DNA from: ZC4RG30 sp963726085
GTDB taxonomy: Bacteria; Pseudomonadota; Gammaproteobacteria; Steroidobacterales; Steroidobacteraceae
DNA length: 64,000 bases
Assembly: GCA_963726085.1 (NCBI GenBank)
Contig: CAVSAR010000004.1
Coordinates: 310,001-374,000 of the forward strand
Direction of reading: 5' to 3'
Within the stretch, counting starts at the first letter, position 1, and each line of letters starts with the position of its first letter. The position numbers and the translations under genes are program-made. The notes beneath the pieces are model-generated. The model did no database searches. It saw nothing but the letters and a program-made list of their open reading frames with translations, and was not told where the DNA came from. Shown piece after piece: positions 34,973 through 43,752 of this stretch.

Positions 34973-34988
34973 TGGCACGGGGCCTGCA
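34973..34988 (+). promoter_or_regulatory. sigma-54 (RpoN) promoter of glnA
   Basis: TGGCACGGGGCCTGCA carries the GG of the -24 element (34974-34975) and the GC of the -12 element (34986-34987) with exactly 10 bases between them. It predicts a start near 34999 and a leader of about 37 nt with the ribosome-binding site GGAGGAG at 35027-35033. Together with the NtrC site this is classical nitrogen control. Confidence 0.85.
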
Positions 34989-35035
34989 TCAAACTGGGGC
35001 CTATTGCCTCAGACCAAACATTCCCCGGAGGAGCC

Positions 35036-36451
35036 ATGACGACAGCCAGCGACGTCCTGAAGATGATCAAAGAAAAGGAGGTCAAGTACGTCGATTTCCG
35101 TTTCTGTGATACGCGCGGCAAGGAACAACACGTCACGGTGCCTTCCCACCAGGTCAAGGAAAGCCTGTTCATAGAAGGCAAGATGTTCGACGGCTCCTCG
35201 ATCGCCGGGTGGAAGGGCATCAACGAGTCGGACATGATCCTGATGCCCGATCCGGCCACCGCCATCCTCGACCCGTTCTTCGAAGACACGACGCTGAACC
35301 TGCGTTGCAACATCATCGAGCCGGCAACCATGCAGGGCTATGAGCGCGATCCGCGTTCGCTCGGCCTGCGTGCCGAGGCCTACCTCAAGTCCACCGGCAT
35401 CGCCGACGGGGCGCTGTTCGGACCGGAAAACGAGTTTTTCATTTTCGACAGCGTCAAGTGGCACAGTGGCATGAACAGCACTGGCTACACCATCGACTCC
35501 GGTGCCGGCGCGTGGAACTCTGGCGTTGATTTCTCCGACCGTCCCAACCTGGGCCATCGCCCCGGCATCAAGGGCGGCTATTTCCCGGTACCACCGGTGG
35601 ACGCCTTCCAGGACATCCGCAGCGCCATGTGTAATGCGCTGGAAGAGATGGGGCTGGAAGTCGAGGTGCACCACCATGAAGTGGCCACGGGCGGACAGTC
35701 CGAGATCGGCGTGGGCGCCGGCGGCCTGGTCAAGAAGGCCGACCAGGTGCTGATCCTCAAGTACGTGGTCCAGAACGTGGCGCACAGCTATGGCAAGACC
35801 GCCACCTTCATGCCCAAGCCCCTGGTGGGCGACAACGGCTCGGGCATGCACGTGCACCAGTCGCTGCAAAAGGACGGCAAGGCGCTGTTCGCGGGCGACA
35901 AGTACGGCGGACTGTCGGAAATGGCGCTGTTCTACATTGGCGGCATCATCAAGCATGCCAAGGCCATCAATGCGTTCACCAATCCGGGCACCAACAGCTA
36001 CAAGCGGCTGGTCCCGGGGTTCGAGGCGCCGGTGATGCTGGCCTATTCGGCCCGCAACCGTTCGGCGTCGATCCGCATTCCGTGGGTGCCCAATCCCAAG
36101 GCGCGCCGCATCGAAGTGCGCTTCCCCGACTCAACCGCCAACCCATACCTGGCCTTTGCCGCCATGATGATGGCCGGCCTTGACGGCATCCAGAACAAGA
36201 TCCACCCGGGCGAGCCGGCGGACAAGGATCTGTACGACCTGGAGCCGGAGGAAGAGAAGCACATTCCGCAAGTGTGTCATTCGCTCGACATGGCGCTGGA
36301 ACACCTGGACAAGGATCGTGGGTTCCTCAAGGCCGGCGGTGTGTTCACCGACGACGTCATCGATTCCTACATGGCGCTGAAGATGCAGGAAGTCACCCGC
36401 TACCGCATGAGTACCCATCCGTGCGAGATGGACATGTACTACAGCATGTAG
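35036..36451 (+). CDS. glnA: glutamine synthetase type I (adenylylatable beta form)
   Basis: 471 residues; makes glutamine from glutamate, ammonia and ATP as a cytosolic dodecamer. Class signatures are FDGSSIAGWKGINESDM near residue 48, FGPENEFFIFD, the Gly-rich ATP-binding KPLVGDNGSGMHVHQSL, and NRSASIRIPW. The adenylylation site is Tyr400 in DKDLYDLEPEEE, so activity should be controlled by GlnE. It is expressed from a sigma-54/NtrC promoter, and a strong terminator follows at 36465-36506. NtrB and NtrC are encoded just downstream, separated by a DUF4124 gene. Confidence 0.98.
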   Translation: MTTASDVLKMIKEKEVKYVDFRFCDTRGKEQHVTVPSHQVKESLFIEGKMFDGSSIAGWKGINESDMILMPDPATAILDPFFEDTTLNLRCNIIEPATMQGYERDPRSLGLRAEAYLKSTGIADGALFGPENEFFIFDSVKWHSGMNSTGYTIDSGAGAWNSGVDFSDRPNLGHRPGIKGGYFPVPPVDAFQDIRSAMCNALEEMGLEVEVHHHEVATGGQSEIGVGAGGLVKKADQVLILKYVVQNVAHSYGKTATFMPKPLVGDNGSGMHVHQSLQKDGKALFAGDKYGGLSEMALFYIGGIIKHAKAINAFTNPGTNSYKRLVPGFEAPVMLAYSARNRSASIRIPWVPNPKARRIEVRFPDSTANPYLAFAAMMMAGLDGIQNKIHPGEPADKDLYDLEPEEEKHIPQVCHSLDMALEHLDKDRGFLKAGGVFTDDVIDSYMALKMQEVTRYRMSTHPCEMDMYYSM

Positions 36452-36464
36452 GGCCTCTGGCCAA

Positions 36465-36506
36465 CGCCGGCGACGGGATGTTATGTCTCGCCGCCGGCGG
36501 GTTTTT
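36465..36506 (+). terminator. Rho-independent terminator after glnA
   Basis: An 8-bp stem CGCCGGCG (36465-36472) pairs with CGCCGGCG (36492-36499) around a 19-base loop, followed by GGTTTTT to 36506. It lies 14 bp after the glnA stop and isolates glnA from the DUF4124 gene. Confidence 0.75.
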
Positions 36507-36540
36507 GAATGCAAGGGAAATGGGTCTATGCTGAAGCCCT

Positions 36541-37110
36541 ATGCGCAAAGTCGCCTTTTTCCTCCTGCTCGGTTGCGCCACGCTCGGCCATGGAATTGCG
36601 GCCACGGCAGCCGAGACCTGGAAATGGAAGGACGCCAACGGCGTCGTGCACTATTCGGACCAGCCAGCCCCGGGCGCCGAACGCATGCAAGTGGTCGTGG
36701 CCAAGCCCAGCGCCCCGGCGCCCAAGCAGGCCACAGCCCAGGCTGCGCCACGCGCGACCGCAGCAGCCAGTGCGGACTCAAGTCCGCCGGCCAACGTGCC
36801 CTACACGCGCTGCGTGATCACGGCGCCGGACAGCGAAGAGACCTTCAACGCCACCACTTCCGTGACGGTGGGCCTGCTGGTGGAGCCAGCCCTGCAGACC
36901 GGACATCACATCGAAGTGCTGCTCGACGGCAATGCCGTGCCGGACTGGCCGCCTACTGCGGTCAGCCATCCCGTCAAGGATCTGGAGCGCGGCGCCCACT
37001 CGGTCAGCGCACGGGTGCTCGATGCCAGCGGCGGCACGGCCTGCTCGGGGCCGACGCTCAACTTCCACGTGCGCCTGCCCACCGTAAAGCCGCAGGTGAT
37101 GCACCACTAG
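36541..37110 (+). CDS. DUF4124 domain exported protein
   Basis: 189 residues with a signal peptide (FFLLLGCATLGHGIAATA). The DUF4124 motif TWKWKDANGVVHYSDQPAPGAE is at about 26-48, followed by an Ala/Pro-rich linker (50-85) and a beta-rich domain resembling a fibronectin or Ig-like fold (TTSVTVGLLVEPALQTGHHI, LDGNAVPDWPPTA, GAHSVSARVLDASGG). Proteins of this design commonly sit between glnA and ntrBC in gammaproteobacteria, but the function is unknown. It may share a transcript with ntrBC, which begins 31 bp downstream. Confidence 0.82.
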   Translation: MRKVAFFLLLGCATLGHGIAATAAETWKWKDANGVVHYSDQPAPGAERMQVVVAKPSAPAPKQATAQAAPRATAAASADSSPPANVPYTRCVITAPDSEETFNATTSVTVGLLVEPALQTGHHIEVLLDGNAVPDWPPTAVSHPVKDLERGAHSVSARVLDASGGTACSGPTLNFHVRLPTVKPQVMHH

Positions 37111-37141
37111 TCGGGTCCGCGCCGGCCGCAGGCCCCGGCCC

Positions 37142-38245
37142 GTGAGCGCGCTGCGTGAGTACTCTTCGCCGCTGTCGCATTTCGAGCCCACCGAGCTGCT
37201 CGACACCCTGTCGACCGGCATCGTGGTCCTGGATGGGCAGCTGTGCCCCATCTACGCCAACGTCAGCGCGCAGGACTTCATGGCCGTGAGCCTCAAGCAG
37301 GCGCGCGGCCGGCCCTTCGCGGACCTGTTCTTCGATCCGCGGCAACTGGTGGGGGTGCTGCGGCGCTCGCTGGATCGCCTCGAAACCTGCACCCAGCATG
37401 AGATTTCCCTCAAGGCCATGGGCTCGCCCGCGCATCGCGAGCCGCATGTGATCGACCTGATCGTGACGCCGCTGGAAGGCCAGGTCACCGGCACGCACCT
37501 GCTGGTCGAACTGGCCGATGCAACCCAGCGCCAGCGCATCTCCCGCGACAGCGACATCCTCTCGGGCATGGACGGCAGCCGCCTGATGATCCGCCAGCTG
37601 GCGCACGAGGTGAAGAATCCGCTGGGCGGGCTGCGTGGCGCCGCGCAATTGCTCGACAAGGAGCTGGCCGATCCGGCGCTGCGCGAATACACCACCATCA
37701 TCATCACCGAAGCGGACCGCCTGACGGCGCTGGTCGACTCGATGGCCGGCTCCAACAGCCCGTCGAGCAAGACGATGATCAACGTGCACGAGATGTGCGA
37801 GCACGTGATGCGGCTGATCAGCGCCGAGGCGCCGCCGGACGTGCACGTCGAGCGCGACTACGACCCGAGCCTGCCGGAAGGGCTGTTTGATCGCAACCAG
37901 ATTATCCAGGCACTGCTCAACGTGGCGCGCAACGCCCTGCAGGCCATTGGCACCACCGGCCGCATCATCCTGCGCACGCGCGTGCGCAGCCACATCAGCA
38001 TCGGCGACAAGCGCTACCGGCTGGTCGTGGAAATCGATGTGGAGGACAACGGGCCCGGGGTGCCGCCGGGACTGGCCAAGACGCTGTTCCTGCCGCTGGT
38101 GACCGGTCGCGCCAATGGCACGGGACTGGGGCTTGCGGTGGCGCAGGACCTGGTGACGCGCCACGGCGGCATCATCGAATTCGCCAGCCAGCCTGGCAAA
38201 ACCGTTTTTTCACTGCTGTTGCCGCTCGAGGGTCCTACTGAATGA
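37142..38245 (+). CDS. glnL: nitrogen regulation sensor histidine kinase NtrB
   Basis: 367 residues, GTG start at 37142. It is a soluble PAS (residues 17-85), HisKA and HATPase protein that phosphorylates NtrC under nitrogen limitation and is controlled by PII. The phospho-acceptor is His155 in LAHEVKNPLGGLRGA; the N box is NVARNALQAIG, with G boxes DNGPGVPPG and NGTGLGLAV. There is no membrane segment, as expected for NtrB. It overlaps glnG by 4 bp (ATGA). Confidence 0.96.
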   Translation: MSALREYSSPLSHFEPTELLDTLSTGIVVLDGQLCPIYANVSAQDFMAVSLKQARGRPFADLFFDPRQLVGVLRRSLDRLETCTQHEISLKAMGSPAHREPHVIDLIVTPLEGQVTGTHLLVELADATQRQRISRDSDILSGMDGSRLMIRQLAHEVKNPLGGLRGAAQLLDKELADPALREYTTIIITEADRLTALVDSMAGSNSPSSKTMINVHEMCEHVMRLISAEAPPDVHVERDYDPSLPEGLFDRNQIIQALLNVARNALQAIGTTGRIILRTRVRSHISIGDKRYRLVVEIDVEDNGPGVPPGLAKTLFLPLVTGRANGTGLGLAVAQDLVTRHGGIIEFASQPGKTVFSLLLPLEGPTE

Positions 38246-39648
38246 ATACGGCGCTACGCGTCTGGTTGGTCGATGACGATGCTTCGATACGTTGGGTGCT
38301 GGAGCGTGCACTGAAGAATGCCGGCATGGCGCCGCGCCTGTTCGAGGCGGCCGAAACCGCGTTGGCCGCCCTGGGAACCGAGTTGCCCGACGTGCTGGTG
38401 ACCGACATCCGCATGTCGGGCAAGTCCGGGCTGGAACTGCTGCGCCGGGTGCACGAACAACACGCGGACCTGCCGGTGATCGTGATGACGGCGCATTCGG
38501 ACCTGGGCAGCGCAGTGTCGGCCTACGAGGGCGGCGCGTTCGAATACCTGCCCAAGCCGTTTGACATCGACCAGGCGGTGGATCTGGTGCGCCGCGCCGC
38601 GCAGGCCAATGACCGTTCTGGCATCGCCGCGCCGCCACCGGCGCAGATGTCCGAGCTGCTGGGGCGCGCGCCGGCCATGCAGCAGGTGTTTCGCGCCATC
38701 GGCCGCCTGTCGCGCTCCAGCGTCAACGTACTGGTGACCGGCGAATCCGGCACCGGCAAGGAACTGGTGGCGCGCGCCCTGCATGAACACAGTCCGCGTG
38801 CCAACAAGGCGTTTATCGCGCTCAACACCTCGGCGATTCCCGGCGAGTTGCTGGAGTCGGAACTGTTCGGCCACGAGAAGGGCTCGTTTACCGGCGCCGA
38901 TGCGCTGCGCCGCGGGCGCTTCGAGCAGGCCGACGGCGGCACGCTGTTCCTGGACGAGATCGGCGACATGAGCCTGCCGCTGCAGACGCGCTTGCTGCGC
39001 GTGCTGGCCGAGGGCGAGTTCTATCGCGTTGGCGGGCAGACCCCCATCAAGGTGGACGTGCGCGTGATCGCCGCCACGCACCAGAACCTTGAGGACCGCG
39101 TCGGCACGGGCCTGTTTCGCGAGGACCTGTTCCATCGCCTCAATGTCATTCGCATTGAACTGCCGCCGCTGCGCCTGCGTGGTGAGGACGTGCCGGCCCT
39201 GCTCAATCACTACATGCAGATCGCCGCCAAGGAACTGGGCGTTGAAGCCAAGACACTGGCCGAAGATGCTGCCGAGGCACTGGGTCGCTACAGCTGGCCC
39301 GGCAACGTGCGTGAACTGGTCAATCTATGCCGTCGGTTGACGGTGCTGGCCCCGGGCAGCGAAGTCCACGTGGATGACCTGCCCAATGAGATCACCGCCA
39401 CCGGCGGCTCGACCAAACCTGCCGACGACTGGATTGACAGCCTTTCGGCCTGGGCCGACCGGGCCGCAGCCAGTGACGGCCGGCCGCTGCTGGATGAAGC
39501 GCTGCCGCGCTTCGAGAGTGCCCTGATACGCGTGGCCCTCAAGCACACGCAGGGACACCGCCAAGCCGCCGCCCGGCTGCTGGGCTGGGGACGCAACACG
39601 CTGACGCGCAAACTCAAGGACCTGGGGATGGACGACATTCCCGAGTAG
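38242..39648 (+). CDS. glnG: nitrogen regulation response regulator NtrC (sigma-54 activator)
   Basis: 468 residues. The receiver domain has phospho-acceptor Asp55 in VTDIRMSG and the acidic pair Asp11-Asp12. The AAA+ domain (about 140-375) has Walker A GESGTGKE, and the sigma-54 contact loop reads GSFTGA rather than GAFTGA, a tolerated variant. The C-terminal Fis-type helix-turn-helix ends in HRQAAARLLGWGRNTLTRKL. It should activate the glnA promoter at 34973 through the site at 34896. Confidence 0.97.
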   Translation: MNTALRVWLVDDDASIRWVLERALKNAGMAPRLFEAAETALAALGTELPDVLVTDIRMSGKSGLELLRRVHEQHADLPVIVMTAHSDLGSAVSAYEGGAFEYLPKPFDIDQAVDLVRRAAQANDRSGIAAPPPAQMSELLGRAPAMQQVFRAIGRLSRSSVNVLVTGESGTGKELVARALHEHSPRANKAFIALNTSAIPGELLESELFGHEKGSFTGADALRRGRFEQADGGTLFLDEIGDMSLPLQTRLLRVLAEGEFYRVGGQTPIKVDVRVIAATHQNLEDRVGTGLFREDLFHRLNVIRIELPPLRLRGEDVPALLNHYMQIAAKELGVEAKTLAEDAAEALGRYSWPGNVRELVNLCRRLTVLAPGSEVHVDDLPNEITATGGSTKPADDWIDSLSAWADRAAASDGRPLLDEALPRFESALIRVALKHTQGHRQAAARLLGWGRNTLTRKLKDLGMDDIPE

Positions 39649-39760
39649 GCTCGCCGCATGCGCGGCAGTGGCCCGTGTGGTCAACCGGGCCTCGGCTGAC
39701 CTAAGATGAGCGGTAAGGGAATTACCAGGTGGCGGGCTCGCCACTACAAGGGGCGCGACG

Positions 39761-41554
39761 ATGAACCTCCAAGCAAGGATGGCGCCGGCAGCGGCGTTGC
39801 TGGGATCTGTGTTCCTGTTGATGGCGGCGTGTGGCGGCAAGACGCCGGCCGTGCCGCCGTCCCCCACCGCGCCCACTGCAGCTGCGCCGGCGGCTGCCGG
39901 GCAAGCAACGCAGCCACTGGCTGTCGATGCCACCACGTGGACCCCGGAAGCCCTGGAAGACCTGCTGGCGCCCATCGCGCTGTATCCGGATCCAGTGCTG
40001 GCGCAGGTACTGGTGGCCGCCACCAATCCGCAGGAAGTCCTCGATGCCGGCAACTGGCTGGTGGCCAATCCGGATCTCAAGGGCAAGCCACAGGACAAGG
40101 CAGCCGAGGCCGCCGGGTTCACGCTGACCATGCGCTCAGTGATGCAGTTCCCCGACGTGGTCGACAAGCTGTGCCTCAACATGCCGTGGACCGAGGAGTT
40201 GGGCCAGGCCTACGTCAACGATCAGCAAGGCGTGATGGATGCCGTGCAGCGCCTACGTGCGCAGGCCAAGGACGTGGGCACCCTGAAGTCATCCCCACAG
40301 ATGAAGGTGTCAACCGAAAAGGCGCCGACCGGCGACGTGATTGCGCTTAATCCGCCCAACCCGCAGGTCGTGAGCGTGCCGCAGTACGATCCGGTAGCTG
40401 TCTATGCGCCACCGGGCGGTACCGTGGTCAATGCATCGCCGGGATCCACCGTGGTGGTGGGTGCCAACGGCACTGCAACCACGGCGCCGGCCGCCGCAGC
40501 CAGCACCACCACCACCACCACGACCACCGAAAGCGAGGGTCACAGCACCAGCTCGCTGGTGACCACCGGGTTGCTGGCGTTTGGCGCCGGGCTGCTGGTC
40601 AGCGAGGTGTTCGACGACGACGACGATTACTACGGCCACGGCTACTCCGGAGGTATGTGGCACGGTCCCATGCCCTACTACCCGCCGTATCCGTATCGCC
40701 CGGCCTACGGTGGTGGCTACTACCCGGGCAACTCGTACAACCGCCCCAACAATTACGCGCGCGGCGGTAACAACGTGATCATCAACCAGAACAACAACTA
40801 CTACGACCGCTACAAGTCGCCGGACCAGGTGCGCAACAACCGCAACTCACCGCAGAGCCCGATTTCCAAGGCGCGTCCCAACCGGCCCGAGCTCAATCAG
40901 CTCAATGCCAAGGCCGCGCAGGGTCCGGCGCGCCGCGCGCCATCCACTTCCGAAGCACTCAATGGCAAGGGCGGCTACACCGGCAATGATCCCAAGGTGC
41001 GCCAGAGCATGGAACACCAGGCGTCCAAGGGCGCTGCGCGCGAACAGCAGCGGGTCAACAACCCCGGCAAGGTGCAAGGCAGCTATGCCGGCGCCAAGCC
41101 CGGTGCAAAGCCTGCAGCCGGCAACACTGCGGCGCGTGCCTCCACCGGCGCGGTGAAGGCAGCGCCCAAGGTGCAGGGCAGTTACGCAGGCGCCAAACCC
41201 GATCGCGTGCAACCCTCCTCGGCTGCGGCAAGGCCCACTGCCAGCACGCGGCCGGCATCCTCCCAGGCCTCGAGGCCGGCCCCGGCCCAGGCGTCGCGGC
41301 CAACGCCGGCCAACCATCCCAATGCCGACCGCGGCCGCACGGCCTCGGATGCGGGGCCCTCGCAAATGCAACGACCGCAGCAGGCGCCGCAGGCACGGCC
41401 GCAGCAACAGGCAAGGGCGGCACCGGAGCCCAACCGCTCGGCGATGTCCAGTGGGGGCGGAGGCAGGTCCGATAACGCGGCCAGCGCGCGCGGCAAGAAA
41501 AGCATGCCTTCAGGCGGCGCCGCCAAGGCCCGCTCCAAGCCGCAGAAGCGATAG
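39761..41554 (+). CDS. DUF3300 domain lipoprotein
   Basis: 597 residues with a lipobox (LMAAC, lipidated Cys near residue 24). The DUF3300 domain spans about 55-215 (LLAPIALYPDPVLAQVLVAAT, ANPDLKGKPQDKAAEAAGF). A low-complexity region with eight consecutive Thr follows, then a membrane-like segment (LLAFGAGLLVSEVF), a Tyr/Gly/Asn-rich stretch and a basic Ala/Pro/Gln tail in which KVQGSYAGAKP occurs twice. The tail suggests a disordered, possibly wall- or nucleic-acid-binding, region. A GTGGCG/CGCCAC hairpin (39729-39744) precedes its ribosome-binding site. DUF3300 and DUF2950 genes often occur together, as here; neither has a known function. Confidence 0.85.
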   Translation: MNLQARMAPAAALLGSVFLLMAACGGKTPAVPPSPTAPTAAAPAAAGQATQPLAVDATTWTPEALEDLLAPIALYPDPVLAQVLVAATNPQEVLDAGNWLVANPDLKGKPQDKAAEAAGFTLTMRSVMQFPDVVDKLCLNMPWTEELGQAYVNDQQGVMDAVQRLRAQAKDVGTLKSSPQMKVSTEKAPTGDVIALNPPNPQVVSVPQYDPVAVYAPPGGTVVNASPGSTVVVGANGTATTAPAAAASTTTTTTTTESEGHSTSSLVTTGLLAFGAGLLVSEVFDDDDDYYGHGYSGGMWHGPMPYYPPYPYRPAYGGGYYPGNSYNRPNNYARGGNNVIINQNNNYYDRYKSPDQVRNNRNSPQSPISKARPNRPELNQLNAKAAQGPARRAPSTSEALNGKGGYTGNDPKVRQSMEHQASKGAAREQQRVNNPGKVQGSYAGAKPGAKPAAGNTAARASTGAVKAAPKVQGSYAGAKPDRVQPSSAAARPTASTRPASSQASRPAPAQASRPTPANHPNADRGRTASDAGPSQMQRPQQAPQARPQQQARAAPEPNRSAMSSGGGGRSDNAASARGKKSMPSGGAAKARSKPQKR

Positions 41555-41566
41555 GAGGTCGCCAAC

Positions 41567-42499
41567 ATGCAAGCCCACAACAAGACATTCGGGATACTGC
41601 TGGTTGCAGCAGCGTTGGCGCTGGTTGCCTGTGCACACAAGGAACAAGGGCAGCAGACATTTGACTCGCCGGAGGCAGCCTTCGAAGCGCTGGTGGTGGC
41701 CGTGGACAAGGCCGAGCCCGGTTCCGGTGCCAGGCTGCTGGGTCCGGGCGTCGAGGAGCTGCTCAATTCCGGTGATCCGGTGCAGGACAAGCTCGACCGT
41801 GCCACGTTCGTGACCGCATACCGGGACAAGCACTCGCTGCAGTCGCCCGACGCCAACACGCGCACTCTGATAGTGGGGGCCAACGACTCGGTGTTCCCCA
41901 TCCCCGCCGTCAAACGCGACGGCAAATGGCTACTCGACGGCAATGCCGGGGCCGACGAGCTGGTGTATCGGCGCGTGGGGGCCAATGAGCTGGGTGCCAT
42001 CGGGGTGATGCAAGGGTACGTCGATGCGCAGAACGAATACGCGGCCAAGGGCCATGATGGGGATCCGCCGGGCATCTACGCACTGAAGCTGGTCAGCGAC
42101 CCGGGCCTGCAGAACGGTCTGTACTGGCAAACCGCCGCGGGTGAAGAGCCCAGCCCGGCCGGCGCATTTGTGGCGGCCGCTGCCGCGGAAGGGTATCGCA
42201 GCGCCACCACTGGCCCGACCTATCACGGCTACCACTACCGCATGCTCTATCGCCAGGGCGCCAACGCCAACGGCGGGGCGCGCGACTATTTCATCAATGG
42301 TGTGCTGAGCAATGGATTTGGCCTGATCGCATGGCCGGCAGACTATGGTTCCAGTGGCGTGATGACATTCATCGTCAATCCGGATGGCGTGGTGTTCCAG
42401 AAGGATCTGGGGGATGACACTGAGAAGGCCGCCAGCGGCATAACAACGTTCGACCCCGACAGTACCTGGACAGCAATCGCTGATACGGAAGGAAAATGA
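41567..42499 (+). CDS. DUF2950 family lipoprotein
   Basis: 310 residues with a lipobox (LVACAHK) and a strong Shine-Dalgarno (GGAGG). The DUF2950 pattern is clear: FDSPEAAFEALVVAVDK, DGNAGADELVYRRVGANELGAIG, YVDAQNEYA, and HYRMLYRQGANANGGARDY. It is likely exported to the outer membrane or periplasm. It follows the DUF3300 gene by 12 bp and overlaps the VOC gene by 4 bp. The function is unknown. Confidence 0.87.
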   Translation: MQAHNKTFGILLVAAALALVACAHKEQGQQTFDSPEAAFEALVVAVDKAEPGSGARLLGPGVEELLNSGDPVQDKLDRATFVTAYRDKHSLQSPDANTRTLIVGANDSVFPIPAVKRDGKWLLDGNAGADELVYRRVGANELGAIGVMQGYVDAQNEYAAKGHDGDPPGIYALKLVSDPGLQNGLYWQTAAGEEPSPAGAFVAAAAAEGYRSATTGPTYHGYHYRMLYRQGANANGGARDYFINGVLSNGFGLIAWPADYGSSGVMTFIVNPDGVVFQKDLGDDTEKAASGITTFDPDSTWTAIADTEGK

Positions 42500-43401
42500 C
42501 CCTGACCCGATTAAATGGCGCCGCTACGGCGGCGCTGCTGGCCATTGCCGGCGTAATGTTGGCAGGCACGCCCGCGCAGGCTGCCCCAGTGATGCCGGCC
42601 ATTGCCGATCCGGCGACCCACGTTGCCATACCCGGCAAGTTCGTCTGGTTTGACCTGGCCAGTAGCGACGCTGCCGCCTCGCAGAAGTTCTACGGCAAGG
42701 TATTCGACTGGAAGTTCGAGCAGGTTCGCGATTCGGCGGAGAAATACGCCGTGATCCGCGACGACGGGCGCGCCATCGGCGGCATCTTCCACAGCAAGGT
42801 GCCGGCTGGTGCGATCAGGGGCGCGCGCTGGCTGTCGTTTGCTTCCGTGGGCAACAACATGGACGGCGTGATCGCAAAGTTCACGGCCGGCGGCGGCCAG
42901 CTGCTGTTGCCGGCGACCGCGGTCCCGGGTCGCGGCACCCATGCGCTGATGCGCGATTCCCAGGGCGCGATCGTGGGGCTGCTGCAGTCCTCCAGCGGCG
43001 ACCCGGCCGACGCGCCGGTGGAGACCGGGGAATTCTTCTGGGTTGACCTTTATGCGCGCGACCCGGCGGCGGCGGCGCGTGCGTATCAACAGTTCGGTTA
43101 CGACATCGTCCCGGACGACAGGACCGGCGATGAGCGCATCCTGCTGGCGGCCAAGGGCTATGCGCGCGCTGGCATCGTGCGCCTGCCGCCGGAAGGAAAG
43201 GAACCGGGCTGGTTGCCGTACGTGCAGGTCGATGACGTGCCGGCGACGCTGAAACTGGTACGCGCTGCCGGCGGCAAGGTGCTGAAGGAACCTGATCCGG
43301 CCATCCTCGGCGGCCAGCTGGCCGTGTTTGCCGATCCCCTGGGTGGCGTGCTGGGCATATTGCACTGGACACCCAGCGCACCTGCGGGAGCAAACCCATG
43401 A
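42496..43401 (+). CDS. exported VOC (glyoxalase/dioxygenase superfamily) protein
   Basis: 301 residues with a signal peptide (ALLAIAGVMLAGTPAQAAP) followed by two tandem VOC modules: residues about 45-165 (FVWFDLASSDAAASQKFYGKVFDW) and 175-295 (FFWVDLYARDPAAAARAYQQFGYD). The usual metal-ligand positions are not obviously His/Glu in both modules, so a binding rather than catalytic role is possible. A periplasmic VOC protein is unusual; most are cytosolic. It is translationally coupled (ATGA) to DUF2950 upstream and to the small lipoprotein downstream. Confidence 0.8.
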   Translation: MTLTRLNGAATAALLAIAGVMLAGTPAQAAPVMPAIADPATHVAIPGKFVWFDLASSDAAASQKFYGKVFDWKFEQVRDSAEKYAVIRDDGRAIGGIFHSKVPAGAIRGARWLSFASVGNNMDGVIAKFTAGGGQLLLPATAVPGRGTHALMRDSQGAIVGLLQSSSGDPADAPVETGEFFWVDLYARDPAAAARAYQQFGYDIVPDDRTGDERILLAAKGYARAGIVRLPPEGKEPGWLPYVQVDDVPATLKLVRAAGGKVLKEPDPAILGGQLAVFADPLGGVLGILHWTPSAPAGANP

Positions 43402-43724
43402 GCCGCGCGTTGCGGGTGCTGGCAGTAGCGGGCGTGGTCGGCATGGGCCTGGGTGCCTGCTCGGACAATCCGCCGGACGTGCACGGCAGCGTCAGTGTGG
43501 GTGTGGGCTACGGCTCGAGCTACTACGGTGGCGGCTATTACGGCAATCCCTGGTACTACGGCGGTGGCTATCCGCCCACCGTGGTGGTGCCGCCTGGCGG
43601 CTATAACCCGGGCAACGGCAATCGGCCTGGCAATGGCGGTGGCGGCGTCGGGTCGGCCCCCCGCCCCACGCCGTTGCCGTCTGCAGCACCTCGTGGTGGC
43701 GGTGGCGGCGGGCGCAGACGCTGA
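43398..43724 (+). CDS. small Gly/Tyr-rich lipoprotein
   Basis: 108 residues with a lipobox (GLGACSDN). The mature part is low complexity: SSYYGGGYYGNPWYYGGGYPP, then Asn/Gly/Pro repeats and a terminal run of Gly and Arg. It resembles other short Gly/Tyr-rich envelope proteins with no assigned function. It overlaps the VOC gene by 4 bp and precedes the DUF748 gene by about 28 bp. Confidence 0.65.
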   Translation: MSRALRVLAVAGVVGMGLGACSDNPPDVHGSVSVGVGYGSSYYGGGYYGNPWYYGGGYPPTVVVPPGGYNPGNGNRPGNGGGGVGSAPRPTPLPSAAPRGGGGGGRRR

Positions 43725-43752
43725 CCCGGTAGCGCCCGCCTCAGGGATGGGA

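Noticed and set aside
43453..43752. A long upstream extension of the DUF748 frame
   Set aside because: It overlaps the lipoprotein gene in another frame, has Arg/Ala/Pro-biased composition and lacks a leader. The membrane anchor begins at 43753.
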